This document shows positions 42,473 to 53,004 of a DNA stretch of 64,000 nucleotides, in pieces. The DNA is taken from contig JABJIC010000018.1 in NCBI GenBank assembly GCA_018661465.1, positions 1 through 64,000 of the forward strand, written 5' to 3'. The notes below the pieces were generated by a model. The model was not told where the DNA came from. It saw nothing but the letters and a program-made list of their open reading frames with translations, and made no database searches. The position numbers and the translations under genes are program-made. This DNA comes from Gammaproteobacteria bacterium. GTDB lineage: Bacteria; Pseudomonadota; Gammaproteobacteria; Pseudomonadales; Pseudohongiellaceae. Every line of letters starts with the position of its first letter. The first letter of the stretch is position 1.

Positions 42473-45076
42473 TCAGCTGGAGCTTTTCTTCTTCAGGTCG
42501 TAGAGGATGCTAAGGGCTTCTTTTGCGGTGATGTCATCAGGGTTGAGCCGCTGCAGAGTCTCTACCGCAGGATGGGGAGCGCTGTTAAACATTTCACCTT
42601 GAAAGGGTTCAGTTGCGACTCGTGTCGGCGCTGGAGATTTGGGCTGGGTTCCATGGCTTTCAGACTCCAGTTGATGCAGTTTGTCACGGGCACTATCAAT
42701 TACAGCACGAGGGATGCCGGCGAGCTGAGCAACCTGCAGCCCATAGCTCTGATTGGCTGGACCTGACTTAACAGAATGCAGAAATACGATGCCACTATCA
42801 TGCTCCACCGCATCCAGATGGACATTGATTATATTGTCGTAATCATCAGGCAGGCTGGTGAGTTCGAAATAGTGGGTGGCAAATAATGTATATGCCTGCT
42901 GCTGAGCGATATATACGGCAGCGGCCCAAGCCAGAGACAGGCCGTCGAAGGTGCTGGTACCTCGGCCAATTTCATCCATTAATACCAGGCTGCTGGAGGT
43001 GGCATTGTGCAGAATATTCGCAGTCTCGGTCATTTCTACCATGAAGGTTGAGCGACCGCCGGCAAGGTCGTCTGATGAACCTATGCGAGTGAATATCCGA
43101 TCGATAGGCCCGAGTCGAACAGAATCAGCGGGAACATAGCTGCCGCATAGTGCCAGCAGGCAAATTAAAGCTGTCTGTCTCATGTAGGTAGACTTACCGC
43201 CCATATTAGGGCCGGTAATGATCATCATCTTCTGTTGTTGATTCAGGCAGAGGTCATTGGCGACGAAATTCTCGACTGTTACTTTTTCCACTACCGGGTG
43301 TCGGCCAGCAGCGATTTCAATTCCAGGCTCGTCAGTCAATTCAGGTTGGCAGTACTGCAGATTAGTTGCTCGCTCTGCAAAATTATTCAATACATCAACT
43401 TCGGCTATCGCTTCGGCACTGGCAATCAATGCAGCAAGCTCCGTAGCAAGATCTTCAATCAGGGTGTCATAGAGTGCTTTCTCTCGAGCCAGGGATTTGC
43501 TGCGGGCGCTTAAAACCTTGTCCTCGAATTCTTTTAGCTCTGGAGTAATAAATCGTTCGGCATTCTTAAGAGTTTGGCGACGGATGTACTCGGCGGGCAA
43601 TTCGATGCCAGCCTGACCTTTACTTATTTCTATGTAGTAGCCATGTACTCGGTTGTATCCTACTTTGAGCGTGCCCAGCCCCGTTCTTTCTTTTTCACGC
43701 AGCTCGAGGTCCACCAGATACTGACCGGCATTACTGCTCAGGTTGCGCAGGTCATCCAGTTCATCATCGAAACCTTCGGCGATGACTCCACCTTCACGTA
43801 TCACTACGGGAGGGTTTTCCTCGATAGCCCGGTTCAGCAACTCCACTTGCTGAGGAAAAACTGAAACCTGAGTAGACAATAATCCCGCGTGCTCCGATTC
43901 AACGAGGCTAAGATGGGATTGAAGATCGGGAAGCAGGGTCAGGCCATCGCGGAGCTTGGCTAGATCTCTCGGGCGAGCAGAGCGCAGCGCCAGTCTTGCC
44001 AGAATGCGTTCGAGGTCACCAATGTTGCTTAATACTTCAGATATTTTCTCAAATCGATAGTCGGAGATAAGCCCGGCAACGGATTGCTGACGATTCTGTA
44101 ATTGCTGTCGGTCTCTGAGAGGCCGATTGATCCATCGGTTTAATAACCTGCTGCCCATGGCGGTGGCGCAGCGATCCATAACAGAGAGAAGCGTGTTGTC
44201 CCGACCGCCGGAGAGATTAGTATCCAACTCCAGGTTTCGGCGGCTGGCAGCATCTAAAATCACACTGTCTTCCTGTTGTTCTACCTGTATACCCTGAATG
44301 TGCGGCAGTTCTGATTTCTGTGTTTCTCTCGCGTATTGGAGCAGGCAAGAGGCTGCCTGCAGTGCGATATGTAATTCTTCGCAGCCAAAGGCACTTAGGT
44401 CCTTGGTATTGAAATGTTCAGTGAGGGTACGAATGCCATTATCTAATTCAAATTCCCAAATCGGGCGCCTGCGTTTGGCTGGATGATTCAGACTGGATTC
44501 AACTTCAGTCAACTCATCCTGCAAAAGGATCTCGGCGGGCTTTATGCGTTCGACTTCTGCTATCAGTGCTTCAAGCCCGGTGAGTTCGCATAAGACGAAT
44601 CGGCCACTGCTGATATTCATGTGGGAAATTCCATATTCTCGCTTGTCACTGTCTGCGATGTTTTTGCTATTGGCACTAATGGCCAGCAGGCAATTATCTC
44701 GGCGCTCATCCAGCAAGGCTTCATCGCTGACTGTTCCGGGCGTGATAATTCTGACCACCTGTCGCTCAACTGGTCCTTTGCTGGTTGCTGGGTCGCCGAT
44801 TTGTTCGCAGATAGCAACGGAGACTCCGGCCTCTACAAGCTTGGCCAGATATCGGTCCGCTGCGTGGTAAGGAATGCCGCACATGGGGATGGGTTCGCCG
44901 GCGGCTTTGCCGCGAGCAGTCAGGGTGATATCAAGGATGTCAGCAGCAGATTTGGCGTCGTCAAAAAACAACTCATAGAAGTCACCCATGCGATAGAACA
45001 AGAGACTGTCTTGATGCTGAGCTTTGATGCGCAGAAATTGCTGCATCATCGGGGTATGGGTTTGTGCGTCGGCCAA
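42473..45076 (-). CDS. mutS: DNA mismatch repair protein MutS
   Basis: [31 protein letters not shown]; Walker [13 protein letters not shown]. Confidence 0.98.
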   Translation of the reverse strand: MADAQTHTPMMQQFLRIKAQHQDSLLFYRMGDFYELFFDDAKSAADILDITLTARGKAAGEPIPMCGIPYHAADRYLAKLVEAGVSVAICEQIGDPATSKGPVERQVVRIITPGTVSDEALLDERRDNCLLAISANSKNIADSDKREYGISHMNISSGRFVLCELTGLEALIAEVERIKPAEILLQDELTEVESSLNHPAKRRRPIWEFELDNGIRTLTEHFNTKDLSAFGCEELHIALQAASCLLQYARETQKSELPHIQGIQVEQQEDSVILDAASRRNLELDTNLSGGRDNTLLSVMDRCATAMGSRLLNRWINRPLRDRQQLQNRQQSVAGLISDYRFEKISEVLSNIGDLERILARLALRSARPRDLAKLRDGLTLLPDLQSHLSLVESEHAGLLSTQVSVFPQQVELLNRAIEENPPVVIREGGVIAEGFDDELDDLRNLSSNAGQYLVDLELREKERTGLGTLKVGYNRVHGYYIEISKGQAGIELPAEYIRRQTLKNAERFITPELKEFEDKVLSARSKSLAREKALYDTLIEDLATELAALIASAEAIAEVDVLNNFAERATNLQYCQPELTDEPGIEIAAGRHPVVEKVTVENFVANDLCLNQQQKMMIITGPNMGGKSTYMRQTALICLLALCGSYVPADSVRLGPIDRIFTRIGSSDDLAGGRSTFMVEMTETANILHNATSSSLVLMDEIGRGTSTFDGLSLAWAAAVYIAQQQAYTLFATHYFELTSLPDDYDNIINVHLDAVEHDSGIVFLHSVKSGPANQSYGLQVAQLAGIPRAVIDSARDKLHQLESESHGTQPKSPAPTRVATEPFQGEMFNSAPHPAVETLQRLNPDDITAKEALSILYDLKKKSSS

Positions 45077-45283
45077 GTTGTTACTGCTGTTTGCGTTTGA
45101 CTAAGGAATCAAATTCTACCTCAAAAAAGCAGACGGCGTTATCACAACTCGGAGTGGCTTAAGGTTTGATGGCGGCGCTACCTTTTCAAAGCCAAAATAG
45201 TTAGGCAAGCGTAGCTGAGCTAACAATGCCTGGTAGGCGTGCTTTACTAGTTTCAGGGGATTGATCTTGGATTCAAAAATATA

Positions 45284-45820
45284 GTGTCCCCATTCAGCAG
45301 GAGCGGCTACTATAACCCTATGGTGCCTTCTCCTTCGAAAACTGTTTCAAACCTCGTTGAAAAACTGGCCAATACACTCCTCTCGAAAAAACTGATTATG
45401 TCCACAGCCGAATCCTGCACCGGTGGTTGGATATCACAATGTCTCACTGCTATTTCCGGAAGTTCTCAGTGGTTCGATACCGGCTTTGTAACTTATTCGA
45501 ATGAAGCCAAGCAGAGATTATTGTCCGTTCCTCCTGAGATTTTTGAAATTGATGGCCCTGGAGCCGTGAGTGAAGAGACCGTATTGGCTATGACTCGCGG
45601 AGCTATCGCTAATAGTCGGGCCAATGTTGCTGTGGCGGTTAGCGGTATAGCCGGCCCTGACGGCGGCAGCGATGACAAGCCTGTTGGCACGGTATGGATA
45701 GCCTGGCAATGGGAAGACAAGTCCCTGGCCCAGTGCTTTCAATTCAGCGGTGATCGTGAGGCAGTGAGACTGGCTACGGTAGAAGCGGCTCTCCATGGAA
45801 CCCTTCTGCTAGTGAACTAG
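45284..45820 (+). CDS. pncC: Nicotinamide-nucleotide amidase (CinA C-terminal family)
   Basis: MSTAESCTGGWISQCLTAISGSSQWFDTGFVTYSNEAK; ATG 45320 is the likely start. Confidence 0.92.
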   Translation: MSPFSRSGYYNPMVPSPSKTVSNLVEKLANTLLSKKLIMSTAESCTGGWISQCLTAISGSSQWFDTGFVTYSNEAKQRLLSVPPEIFEIDGPGAVSEETVLAMTRGAIANSRANVAVAVSGIAGPDGGSDDKPVGTVWIAWQWEDKSLAQCFQFSGDREAVRLATVEAALHGTLLLVN

Positions 45821-45888
45821 CGGGCTCGGGAAGAGCGTCAAGGGAGGGATGAAAAAAAACTAAAGGATTTTGATTTTTTGCCAATATA

Positions 45889-45904
45889 CTGGTTGTATAT
45901 ACAG
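45889..45904. promoter_or_regulatory. LexA (SOS) box 1
   Basis: TACTGGTTGTATATACAGTA contains CTG-N10-CAG. Confidence 0.85.
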
Positions 45905-45926
45905 TAATATTTTGTTTAAATTAGCA

Positions 45927-45942
45927 CTGTCTGTATATACAG
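45927..45942. promoter_or_regulatory. LexA (SOS) box 2
   Basis: CACTGTCTGTATATACAGTG contains CTG-N10-CAG. Confidence 0.8.
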
Positions 45943-46335
45943 TGATTTGCTGAATCGAAGGAAGGCCTCCGAATTTTAAAGGAATTCGAAAGAGTTTAAA
46001 GAAAGACCGAGGCTAAGATACTCAAATCAATTATGGCTGAACTCGATGCTACTCTGATGGGTCCATCGATGGTCATCAGAGAGCATCGAGTTCGAGCCAC
46101 CAAACATTGCCAGGATCTCTTTATAGGACTATTAAGAGGGCTTGGGATAACAGGCAAGCAGATAAAAGGCTTGATAGAGAATTTAACAAGGTTTGATAAA
46201 AAGTTTAGCAAGTAGTTGGGGACAGACTACTATTTAAAGCTCAGCAAGCTAAGGAAGCACGCTGGGAAAACAAGAACAACTGCATTACTCACGGAACCAG
46301 CATCAGTTGTGGATTAAATAATCAAGGATACAACT

Positions 46336-47415
46336 ATGATCGAAGATAACAGCAATAAAGAAAAAGCACTGGCAGCAGCCCTTTCTCAAATCGAAAGACA
46401 ATTCGGTAAAGGTTCCATGATGCGCCTCGGTGACACCGACCGCGTAGCCATTCCCGCTATCTCCACCGGTTCTCTCGGCCTGGATGTTGCGCTAGGTATA
46501 GGCGGCCTGCCCAGAGGCAGGGTAGTCGAAATTTATGGCCCTGAATCTTCGGGTAAAACCACATTAACACTTCAGGTTATTGCCGAAGCACAGAAAGCCG
46601 GTGGTAGCTGCGCCTTTATCGATGCCGAGCATGCTCTTGACCCGATTTATGCAGAGAACCTTGGTGTAGACGTGGATAATCTTTTGGTCAGCCAGCCGGA
46701 CACCGGTGAGCAGGCTCTGGAAATCTGCGACATGGTTGTGCGTTCAGGCGCTCTCGATGTGGTGGTGATCGATTCCGTCGCAGCGCTTACACCGAAGGCT
46801 GAAATAGAAGGCGATATGGGTGATACCCATATGGGGCTGCAGGCACGTTTAATGTCTCAGGCCTTGCGTAAGATGACTGGTAATATCAAAAACTCAAATA
46901 CGCTGGTGATCTTTATTAACCAGATTCGCATGAAGATCGGTGTCATGTTCGGTTCGCCCGAAACTACTACCGGTGGTAATGCACTTAAATTCTATTCCTC
47001 TGTGAGATTGGATATTCGCCGCATCGGCTCCATCAAGGATGGTGATGAAGTGGTGGGTAACGAGACTCGTGTGAAGGTTGTGAAAAACAAGGTTGCTCCT
47101 CCATTCAGGCAAACTGAATTTCAAATCATGTATGGCAAGGGTATTCATCACCTGGGTGAAGTTATCGATCTTGGGGTGAAGCAGAACCTAATCGAGAAGT
47201 CCGGCGCCTGGTATGCCTACAAGGGCGAAAAGATAGGGCAGGGTAAAAAGAATGTTGCTCTGTATCTTGAAGAAAACCCGGAAATTGCTGTTGAGATTGA
47301 AACCGGAATTCGAGCTCAGTTGCTCGGAGCCGAAGCAGATAACGATGAAGATGTAGCACCGGCCAATGACGATGTAGTGGTATTGGCAGATGCTAAAAAC
47401 AAGGAAGCTTCATAA
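46336..47415 (+). CDS. recA: Recombinase RecA
   Basis: [34 protein letters not shown]. Confidence 0.98.
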   Translation: MIEDNSNKEKALAAALSQIERQFGKGSMMRLGDTDRVAIPAISTGSLGLDVALGIGGLPRGRVVEIYGPESSGKTTLTLQVIAEAQKAGGSCAFIDAEHALDPIYAENLGVDVDNLLVSQPDTGEQALEICDMVVRSGALDVVVIDSVAALTPKAEIEGDMGDTHMGLQARLMSQALRKMTGNIKNSNTLVIFINQIRMKIGVMFGSPETTTGGNALKFYSSVRLDIRRIGSIKDGDEVVGNETRVKVVKNKVAPPFRQTEFQIMYGKGIHHLGEVIDLGVKQNLIEKSGAWYAYKGEKIGQGKKNVALYLEENPEIAVEIETGIRAQLLGAEADNDEDVAPANDDVVVLADAKNKEAS

Positions 47416-47480
47416 GCATTTCGAAAATAGAAACTCCGCAAGATAATCTTCCCGATGTCCCCGTTCTCCGGCGAGCCGCA

Positions 47481-47939
47481 ATGGACTATTTGGCTCGTCG
47501 GGAACACTCTTCCTACGAATTAACGCAAAAGCTAAGCAAAAAATTTCCTGATACCGATCAGGAGCTGATATGCGAAGTTCTAGCTCAGTTGCAAAAGGAC
47601 AATCTGCAGTCAGACGAGCGTTTCGCCGAAGCCTATGTACGCTATCGGAAGACTCGAGGTTTTGCCTACAATCATATCAAGGCAGATCTGGGCGCTCGCA
47701 GGGTTGATGAGAGCACTATTGATCAGCATCTCTACCCGGACGACAGCGACTGGCTAACTATGTTGAAGGCCTTGCTTGATAAAAAACTGGGTGTGGGTGG
47801 TGTTGTAGAGTTCGGCTCAAAAGAACACCGGCGCGTACTGCGATTTTTGGAGTCGAGGGGCTTTCAATCCTTGGATATCCGCAAGGCTATAGAGAAGCGC
47901 ATCGCTCTCAGAAAACCATGTGGTCCCGACCTAAAATAA
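47481..47939 (+). CDS. recX: Regulatory protein RecX
   Basis: DYLARREHSSYELTQKLSKKF; downstream of recA; true start may be upstream. Confidence 0.9.
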   Translation: MDYLARREHSSYELTQKLSKKFPDTDQELICEVLAQLQKDNLQSDERFAEAYVRYRKTRGFAYNHIKADLGARRVDESTIDQHLYPDDSDWLTMLKALLDKKLGVGGVVEFGSKEHRRVLRFLESRGFQSLDIRKAIEKRIALRKPCGPDLK

Positions 47940-48110
47940 CGTCCCACCAAGAAAAGCTCCATAGACTGGTAATTGCCACAGGATATTGTGTTGACTTGCT
48001 AGTAGGGCCCTCTAATACAAAATCATCAATTTCGTAAGTTACAGGAAAATGCGACAATACCATTCTACGCACCCTGACTAACGCAGCACCACAATGGAAC
48101 TACTTACAAA

Positions 48111-49364
48111 ATGAAATTGATCAGACCCTTCCGCGGCCTTCGCCCGACTCGTGAATTGGCAGCTAAAGTCGCCTCCCATCCCTATGACGTCTTAAACCGG
48201 GAAGAAGCTTTCGAGTTAGCTAAAGGCAAGCCTTTCAGTTTTCTCCACATTAATAAGCCAGAGATAGATGTTGAGTCATCTGTAGATGTTCACGATCAGT
48301 CCGTGTATGACAAAGGTAAGGAGAATCTGGATAGATTTATCTCGGAAGGCACCTTGGTACAGGACGGTGAAGATAAGTTGTATGTATACAAGCAGGTAAT
48401 GGGCGATCATGAGCAATACGGATTGGTAGCTGCAGCATCTGTTGAGGCGTACGAGAATGACCTGATTAAGAAGCATGAATTCACGCGCCCAGAGAAAGAA
48501 GACGATCGTGTCGATCACATGGACGCGCTAGGAGCTCAAGTAGGTCCGGTGTTTCTGACATACAAAGCGAACGAGTCCATTGATGAAATGATTGCTCAGG
48601 TAACAGCTACGACACCGGAATACGATTTTGTCGCCGAGGACGGTACTGGCCATGTGTTTTGGGTTATTGAGGATCTGGCATTGGCTGCGTCTATCGAAAC
48701 TGCCTTTAATGAATTGGAATGTCTCTACGTTGCAGACGGGCACCATCGATCAGCGGCGGCTTCCAGAGTGAGACATTTACATCAGAAGAGGAATGACTCT
48801 CACTCCGGAGAAGAGCCATATAACTATTTTCTTACGGTTTTATTTCCTCACAACCAGATGCAAATTCTCGATTACAACCGTGTTGTGAAAGATCTGAACG
48901 GCTCCGAGCCTAAAGCTTTTCTGGAAAAGATTTCCCAGGACTTCAATATTGAAGAAGTTGAACTGGCAACAGCAAAACCTAAAACGGCCAGACAGTTTGG
49001 TCTTTACCTCGAAGGTAAGTGGTACTCACTGAGCGTTAATGAGAAATTGCAGTCTCGAATAGATGATACTGACCCGGTAAGCAGTCTTGATGTAAGTATT
49101 CTTCAAGATGCAGTTTTCTCCCCCATGTTGGATATCCATGATCAGCGTACGGACAAGCGAGTTGATTTTATAGGAGGCATACGCGGCCTTGAAGAATTGG
49201 AAAAGAGGGTAGACTCTGGGCAATGGGCAGCAGCCTTTGCCTTGTTTGCAACGTCAATAGAAAGTCTTATGGCAATAGCTGATGCGAATGAAGTTATGCC
49301 TCCCAAATCTACCTGGTTTGAACCCAAGCTTAAGAGTGGTTTGGTGGTTCACATCCTGGACTAA
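48111..49364 (+). CDS. DUF1015 family protein
   Basis: MKLIRPFRGLRPTRELAAKVASHPYDVLNREEA; YVADGHHRSAAA. Confidence 0.9.
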   Translation: MKLIRPFRGLRPTRELAAKVASHPYDVLNREEAFELAKGKPFSFLHINKPEIDVESSVDVHDQSVYDKGKENLDRFISEGTLVQDGEDKLYVYKQVMGDHEQYGLVAAASVEAYENDLIKKHEFTRPEKEDDRVDHMDALGAQVGPVFLTYKANESIDEMIAQVTATTPEYDFVAEDGTGHVFWVIEDLALAASIETAFNELECLYVADGHHRSAAASRVRHLHQKRNDSHSGEEPYNYFLTVLFPHNQMQILDYNRVVKDLNGSEPKAFLEKISQDFNIEEVELATAKPKTARQFGLYLEGKWYSLSVNEKLQSRIDDTDPVSSLDVSILQDAVFSPMLDIHDQRTDKRVDFIGGIRGLEELEKRVDSGQWAAAFALFATSIESLMAIADANEVMPPKSTWFEPKLKSGLVVHILD

Positions 49365-49904
49365 AAAAGGCGGGCTAAAAAAGAACGGGGAACAAAAGGA
49401 CAAGGACTGAAAAGAAAAGGGGCTGAAAACGCGAAGTGTTCTCAGCCCCAAAAGTGCCTCTAGGGAGAGGCATGGAAACGCGCAATGCGTATCCGAGAGA
49501 TATTCTGTTATGTTGGCGCTGCGAATTAGCAGTGTGCCGAACAATATTCCTGGTGACATTTCTCGCTGATAGTAAATTCCGGTGAAATGTTTAGCATATA
49601 GCTACGAAATTTAAATCTTACACACATATAGTGTGAGAGCGAGCTAATCAGATGTCGCATGCTTGTAGTTAAAGTAGTCATTTTTACGTTCCCTTTGTTC
49701 ATTCTCGGAAAATACTACGCTTATCTTCTAGAGGGCCGTATTTACGAGTTGTGCTATCTATAACGCCGCTTAATACTATTTGGTTTACATCGAGTGAAAT
49801 TAATTTCTTGGCATTTGTCTGTATAAAAATCAAATATAGAGAAATCAGATATAGCGAAACAAGATATCACTGTTAGCAAATAGCAATGAATATACAGAAG
49901 CAGA

Positions 49905-49943
49905 TAAAAAAGCCGCAGCCCATCAAGTGATGACGCCGCGGCT
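49905..49943 (-). terminator. Terminator of the hsp20 gene
   Basis: Minus strand AGCCGC...GCGGCT followed by TTTTTT. Confidence 0.7.
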
Positions 49944-49965
49944 AGCTCTCAAGGAGGAGAGGTGT

Positions 49966-50433
49966 CTATGCGGCGCTCTGTTTACTCACATCTATTAGGG
50001 CTGCCGTATTATCGCCAATAGGAATTCGCTTAGGCTTCATTGCCTCGGGAATTACACGGACCAGGTCGATATATAGAATGCCGTTGGCAAGGCTAGCACC
50101 GGTTACTTCTACATGATCGGCTAACTGAAAGCGGCGCTCGAAATTCCTTGCGGCAATACCCTGGTGTAGATAGTTTCGTTGATCTTCTTCAGGTGCTGCC
50201 TTTTTTCCCTTCACTGTGAGTGTTTGTTTCTCAGAATGTAGTTCCAGCTCTTCTTCTGCAAAGCCGGCAATAGCCATGATTATCTGATATTTATCTTTAT
50301 CCAACAGTTCAATATTGTAAGGAGGATAAGCAGGTTGATTGGTGTCGCTCCGGTTCGCAGCATCCAGTAGGGATGACAAGTGATCGAAGCCAATGGTTGA
50401 TCGGTACAGTGGTGAAAAATCGAAATTACGCAT
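49966..50433 (-). CDS. Hsp20/alpha-crystallin family small heat shock protein (IbpA-like)
   Basis: MRNFDFSPLYRSTIGFDHLSSLLD...YPPYNIELLDKDKYQIIMAIAGFAEEEL. Confidence 0.95.
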   Translation of the reverse strand: MRNFDFSPLYRSTIGFDHLSSLLDAANRSDTNQPAYPPYNIELLDKDKYQIIMAIAGFAEEELELHSEKQTLTVKGKKAAPEEDQRNYLHQGIAARNFERRFQLADHVEVTGASLANGILYIDLVRVIPEAMKPKRIPIGDNTAALIDVSKQSAA

Positions 50434-50923
50434 AGTTCATATCCTTATAGGAAGCTTTTTGCTTCCAAGCAATATGGTTAATTAAACTGATAGTTTGATA
50501 TCAGTGATCCCTGCCTATCTATTTGATCAGGCATATAGCAAATCTCTTATGAGCACCTGCTACAAAATATAATATGGGGGCATTGAAATTATTTACAAGG
50601 ATGCTGTGGTGATAAGTAAAGCCGATGCCATTCGTTGTTGAAGCTTCCTGAATAAAAGTTAGAGAGGTTGAGTCAAAAATGGGAAAAGAATGAGATGAAA
50701 CAAAAGCAGGTGAAGGGCGCAAGAAATGACTAGAAAAAACAAGAGTAACTTAGATTTCGCTTGAAGAACTCACTCTAAGAAGCTGCTAGAGAATCGAGCG
50801 TTCAAAAAGAGATTTGCTCAGGTAAATAAGGGCTTGAAGCAGAAAAGATAATTTAGATCTAAGCTATCCCCGTTATTCTAGTATGTATGGCTTTTTAGAA
50901 GCGAAAGAAAGTAGGGCTAGCTC

Positions 50924-51379
50924 TTAGTGAGTTTTAATTACATAAACCCCGGCAAGCATTAACAGAACGCCACTCACTCGCCACATGTTTAGTGAAATTT
51001 GCGGATTACCAAAAGCGCCAAAATGATCGAGTGCCAGTGCCATGACAAGCTGACCACAGAGTATCAATGCCGTAGTTAAGCCAACTCCCAATTTAGGTGA
51101 TACAAAAATTATTGCGACCATGTAGATCGAGGCTATCACTCCGCCTAAAAACGCTGTTGGGGGAGCGGCAGTCAGTTCGCTAACGCTTGGGAAAGTAGGG
51201 CGCATCACCAGCACGACCAGTGACATAGTGATGAAACCAACGATCATTATCAAAAGGCCGGCGGAATAGGGGCTACGTGTAACTGAGCCCAATTGGGCAT
51301 TGAATACCAGTTGCAGCGGGATTAGCGAGCCGGTGACAAACGCAATAGAGATAAAAAGTGAGCTATTCATTAGTTTCAT
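50924..51379 (-). CDS. DMT-type membrane protein of the DUF606/YdcZ family
   Basis: GSLIPLQLVFNAQLGSVTRSPYSAGLLIMIVGF, four or more TM helices. Confidence 0.8.
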   Translation of the reverse strand: MKLMNSSLFISIAFVTGSLIPLQLVFNAQLGSVTRSPYSAGLLIMIVGFITMSLVVLVMRPTFPSVSELTAAPPTAFLGGVIASIYMVAIIFVSPKLGVGLTTALILCGQLVMALALDHFGAFGNPQISLNMWRVSGVLLMLAGVYVIKTH

Positions 51380-51437
51380 TCACTGTCCATAATCATTGGG
51401 CGTGCCACCGGTCGCTTTTCTAGTTAATTGGACCTGA

Positions 51438-52886
51438 TTAGATTACAAGCAGATCCATAAATTCATTCACTGCTGTCTGTTCAAGTCGCTTCTGGTCTTT
51501 GCAAAGCTCGAAAATCTCAGCACAGCGTTTCGCCGGGAACCGAGTCGCCAGATTAGCCTTGAATTTGTCCTCTAGCAGAGGAATTCCTTCTTCGCGACGA
51601 CGTCTGTGACCCACAGGGTAGTCTATCTCGACCTTATCCGTGGAGTTCCCGTCCTTGAAATACACCTGGAGAGCATTGGCGATAGAGCGTTTCTCTGGCT
51701 CCAAATACTCTTTTGTATAGGTTGGGTTCTCATGAATCTCCATTTTCTCCCGTAATTGGTCGATTATGGGGTTGTTGGCATGAAAATCGTCTTCATAGTC
51801 CTCTGCAACCAGATCGCCAAATGCCAGCGGCACGGCGGTCATATACTGCAGGCAGTGATCGCGATCGGCAGGGTTGTTTAGTGGTCCAACCTTGCTAATG
51901 ATGCGAATTGCCGATTCGTGGGTGTGAATAACGATCTTCTCGATATCATCCAATCTGTCTTTAACTTGAGGGTGTAATCTTACTGCCGCCTCGGCAGCTG
52001 TCTGCGAATGAAACTCAGCAGGAAAAGAGATCTTAAATAGAATGTTTTCCATTACATAACTTTCATAATCCCTTGTAAATTCTAAAGGTTTTCCATTAAA
52101 GGAAACGTCATAAAAGCCCCAGGTAGGTGCGGTAAGCACGCTTGGGTAACCTATCTCTCCTCGTAGTGTGAAATCAGCCAACCTTACTGCCCGCGATGTT
52201 GCATCTCCTGCAGCCCAGGACTTGCGGGGCCCGGCATTTGGGGAGTGGCGATAGGTTCGAAGGCTGGAGCCGTCTAACCAGGCTTGTGATAGGGCGTCGA
52301 TGATCTGTTCTCGGCTTCCTCCGAGCATTTTGGTAGCGACGGCGGTAGAAGCGACGCGAACCAAGAGAACGTGACATAGGCCAACACGGTTAAAGCTATT
52401 CTCCAAGGCGATAACCCCTTGAATTTCATGAGCTTTAATCATTGCTGTTAGCACGTCCTTCATTGTTAGCGGCGCTTTGCCGGCCGCGACATTCTGCTGT
52501 GATAGAAAATCAGCTACCGCCAGAATTGCTCCCAGGTTGTCCGAAGGGTGGCCCCATTCTGCGGCGAGCCAGGTATCGTTGTAGTCTAGCCAGCGAATGA
52601 TGCAGCCTATATCCCATGCGGCTTTCACCGGATCCAGACGATATTGGGTGCCTGGTACTCGAGCACCGTTGGGTACTGTAGTTCCTTCAACCAGAGGACC
52701 GAGCAATTTAGTGCATTCAGGAAAGCGTAGAGCCAGCAATCCGCAGCCCAGGGTGTCCATGAGGCAATTACGCGCTGTATCAAAGGCTTCGTCTGAATTT
52801 ATCTCGTAGTCACAGACGTAATCCGCGATATCAACGAGCACCTGATCCGGCTCAGGCCGGGTATTTTGTTCAACATTTTGTGACAC
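51438..52886 (-). CDS. prpD: MmgE/PrpD family 2-methylcitrate dehydratase
   Basis: Similarity to PrpD ([30 protein letters not shown]); prpBCD context. Confidence 0.93.
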   Translation of the reverse strand: MSQNVEQNTRPEPDQVLVDIADYVCDYEINSDEAFDTARNCLMDTLGCGLLALRFPECTKLLGPLVEGTTVPNGARVPGTQYRLDPVKAAWDIGCIIRWLDYNDTWLAAEWGHPSDNLGAILAVADFLSQQNVAAGKAPLTMKDVLTAMIKAHEIQGVIALENSFNRVGLCHVLLVRVASTAVATKMLGGSREQIIDALSQAWLDGSSLRTYRHSPNAGPRKSWAAGDATSRAVRLADFTLRGEIGYPSVLTAPTWGFYDVSFNGKPLEFTRDYESYVMENILFKISFPAEFHSQTAAEAAVRLHPQVKDRLDDIEKIVIHTHESAIRIISKVGPLNNPADRDHCLQYMTAVPLAFGDLVAEDYEDDFHANNPIIDQLREKMEIHENPTYTKEYLEPEKRSIANALQVYFKDGNSTDKVEIDYPVGHRRRREEGIPLLEDKFKANLATRFPAKRCAEIFELCKDQKRLEQTAVNEFMDLLVI

Positions 52887-53004
52887 TTTAAAATCCTTAT
52901 AAAACAGTTAAATATAGTATATATATAAAGTAATTAGTCAAAATATTACCGCGCTATCTTACTCTCCTGATAACAATCCAGACCCCGGATAGTCCATTGC
53001 AGGT

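Noticed and set aside
45284-45820. Truncated cinA pseudogene
   Set aside because: A standalone C-terminal CinA/PncC protein of this size is a normal bacterial form.
46033-46215. 60-aa ORF upstream of recA as a confirmed SOS small protein
   Set aside because: Weak ribosome site and its first third is a long inverted repeat; kept only as a hypothesis in the findings.
46336-47415. Possible intein or intron in recA, pyrG or dnaE
   Set aside because: All three proteins read through continuously with normal motifs; dnaE carries only a short PPG insertion.
50519-50722. 67-aa minus-strand ORF upstream of hsp20
   Set aside because: No domain, atypical composition, and located in an AT-rich untranslated region.
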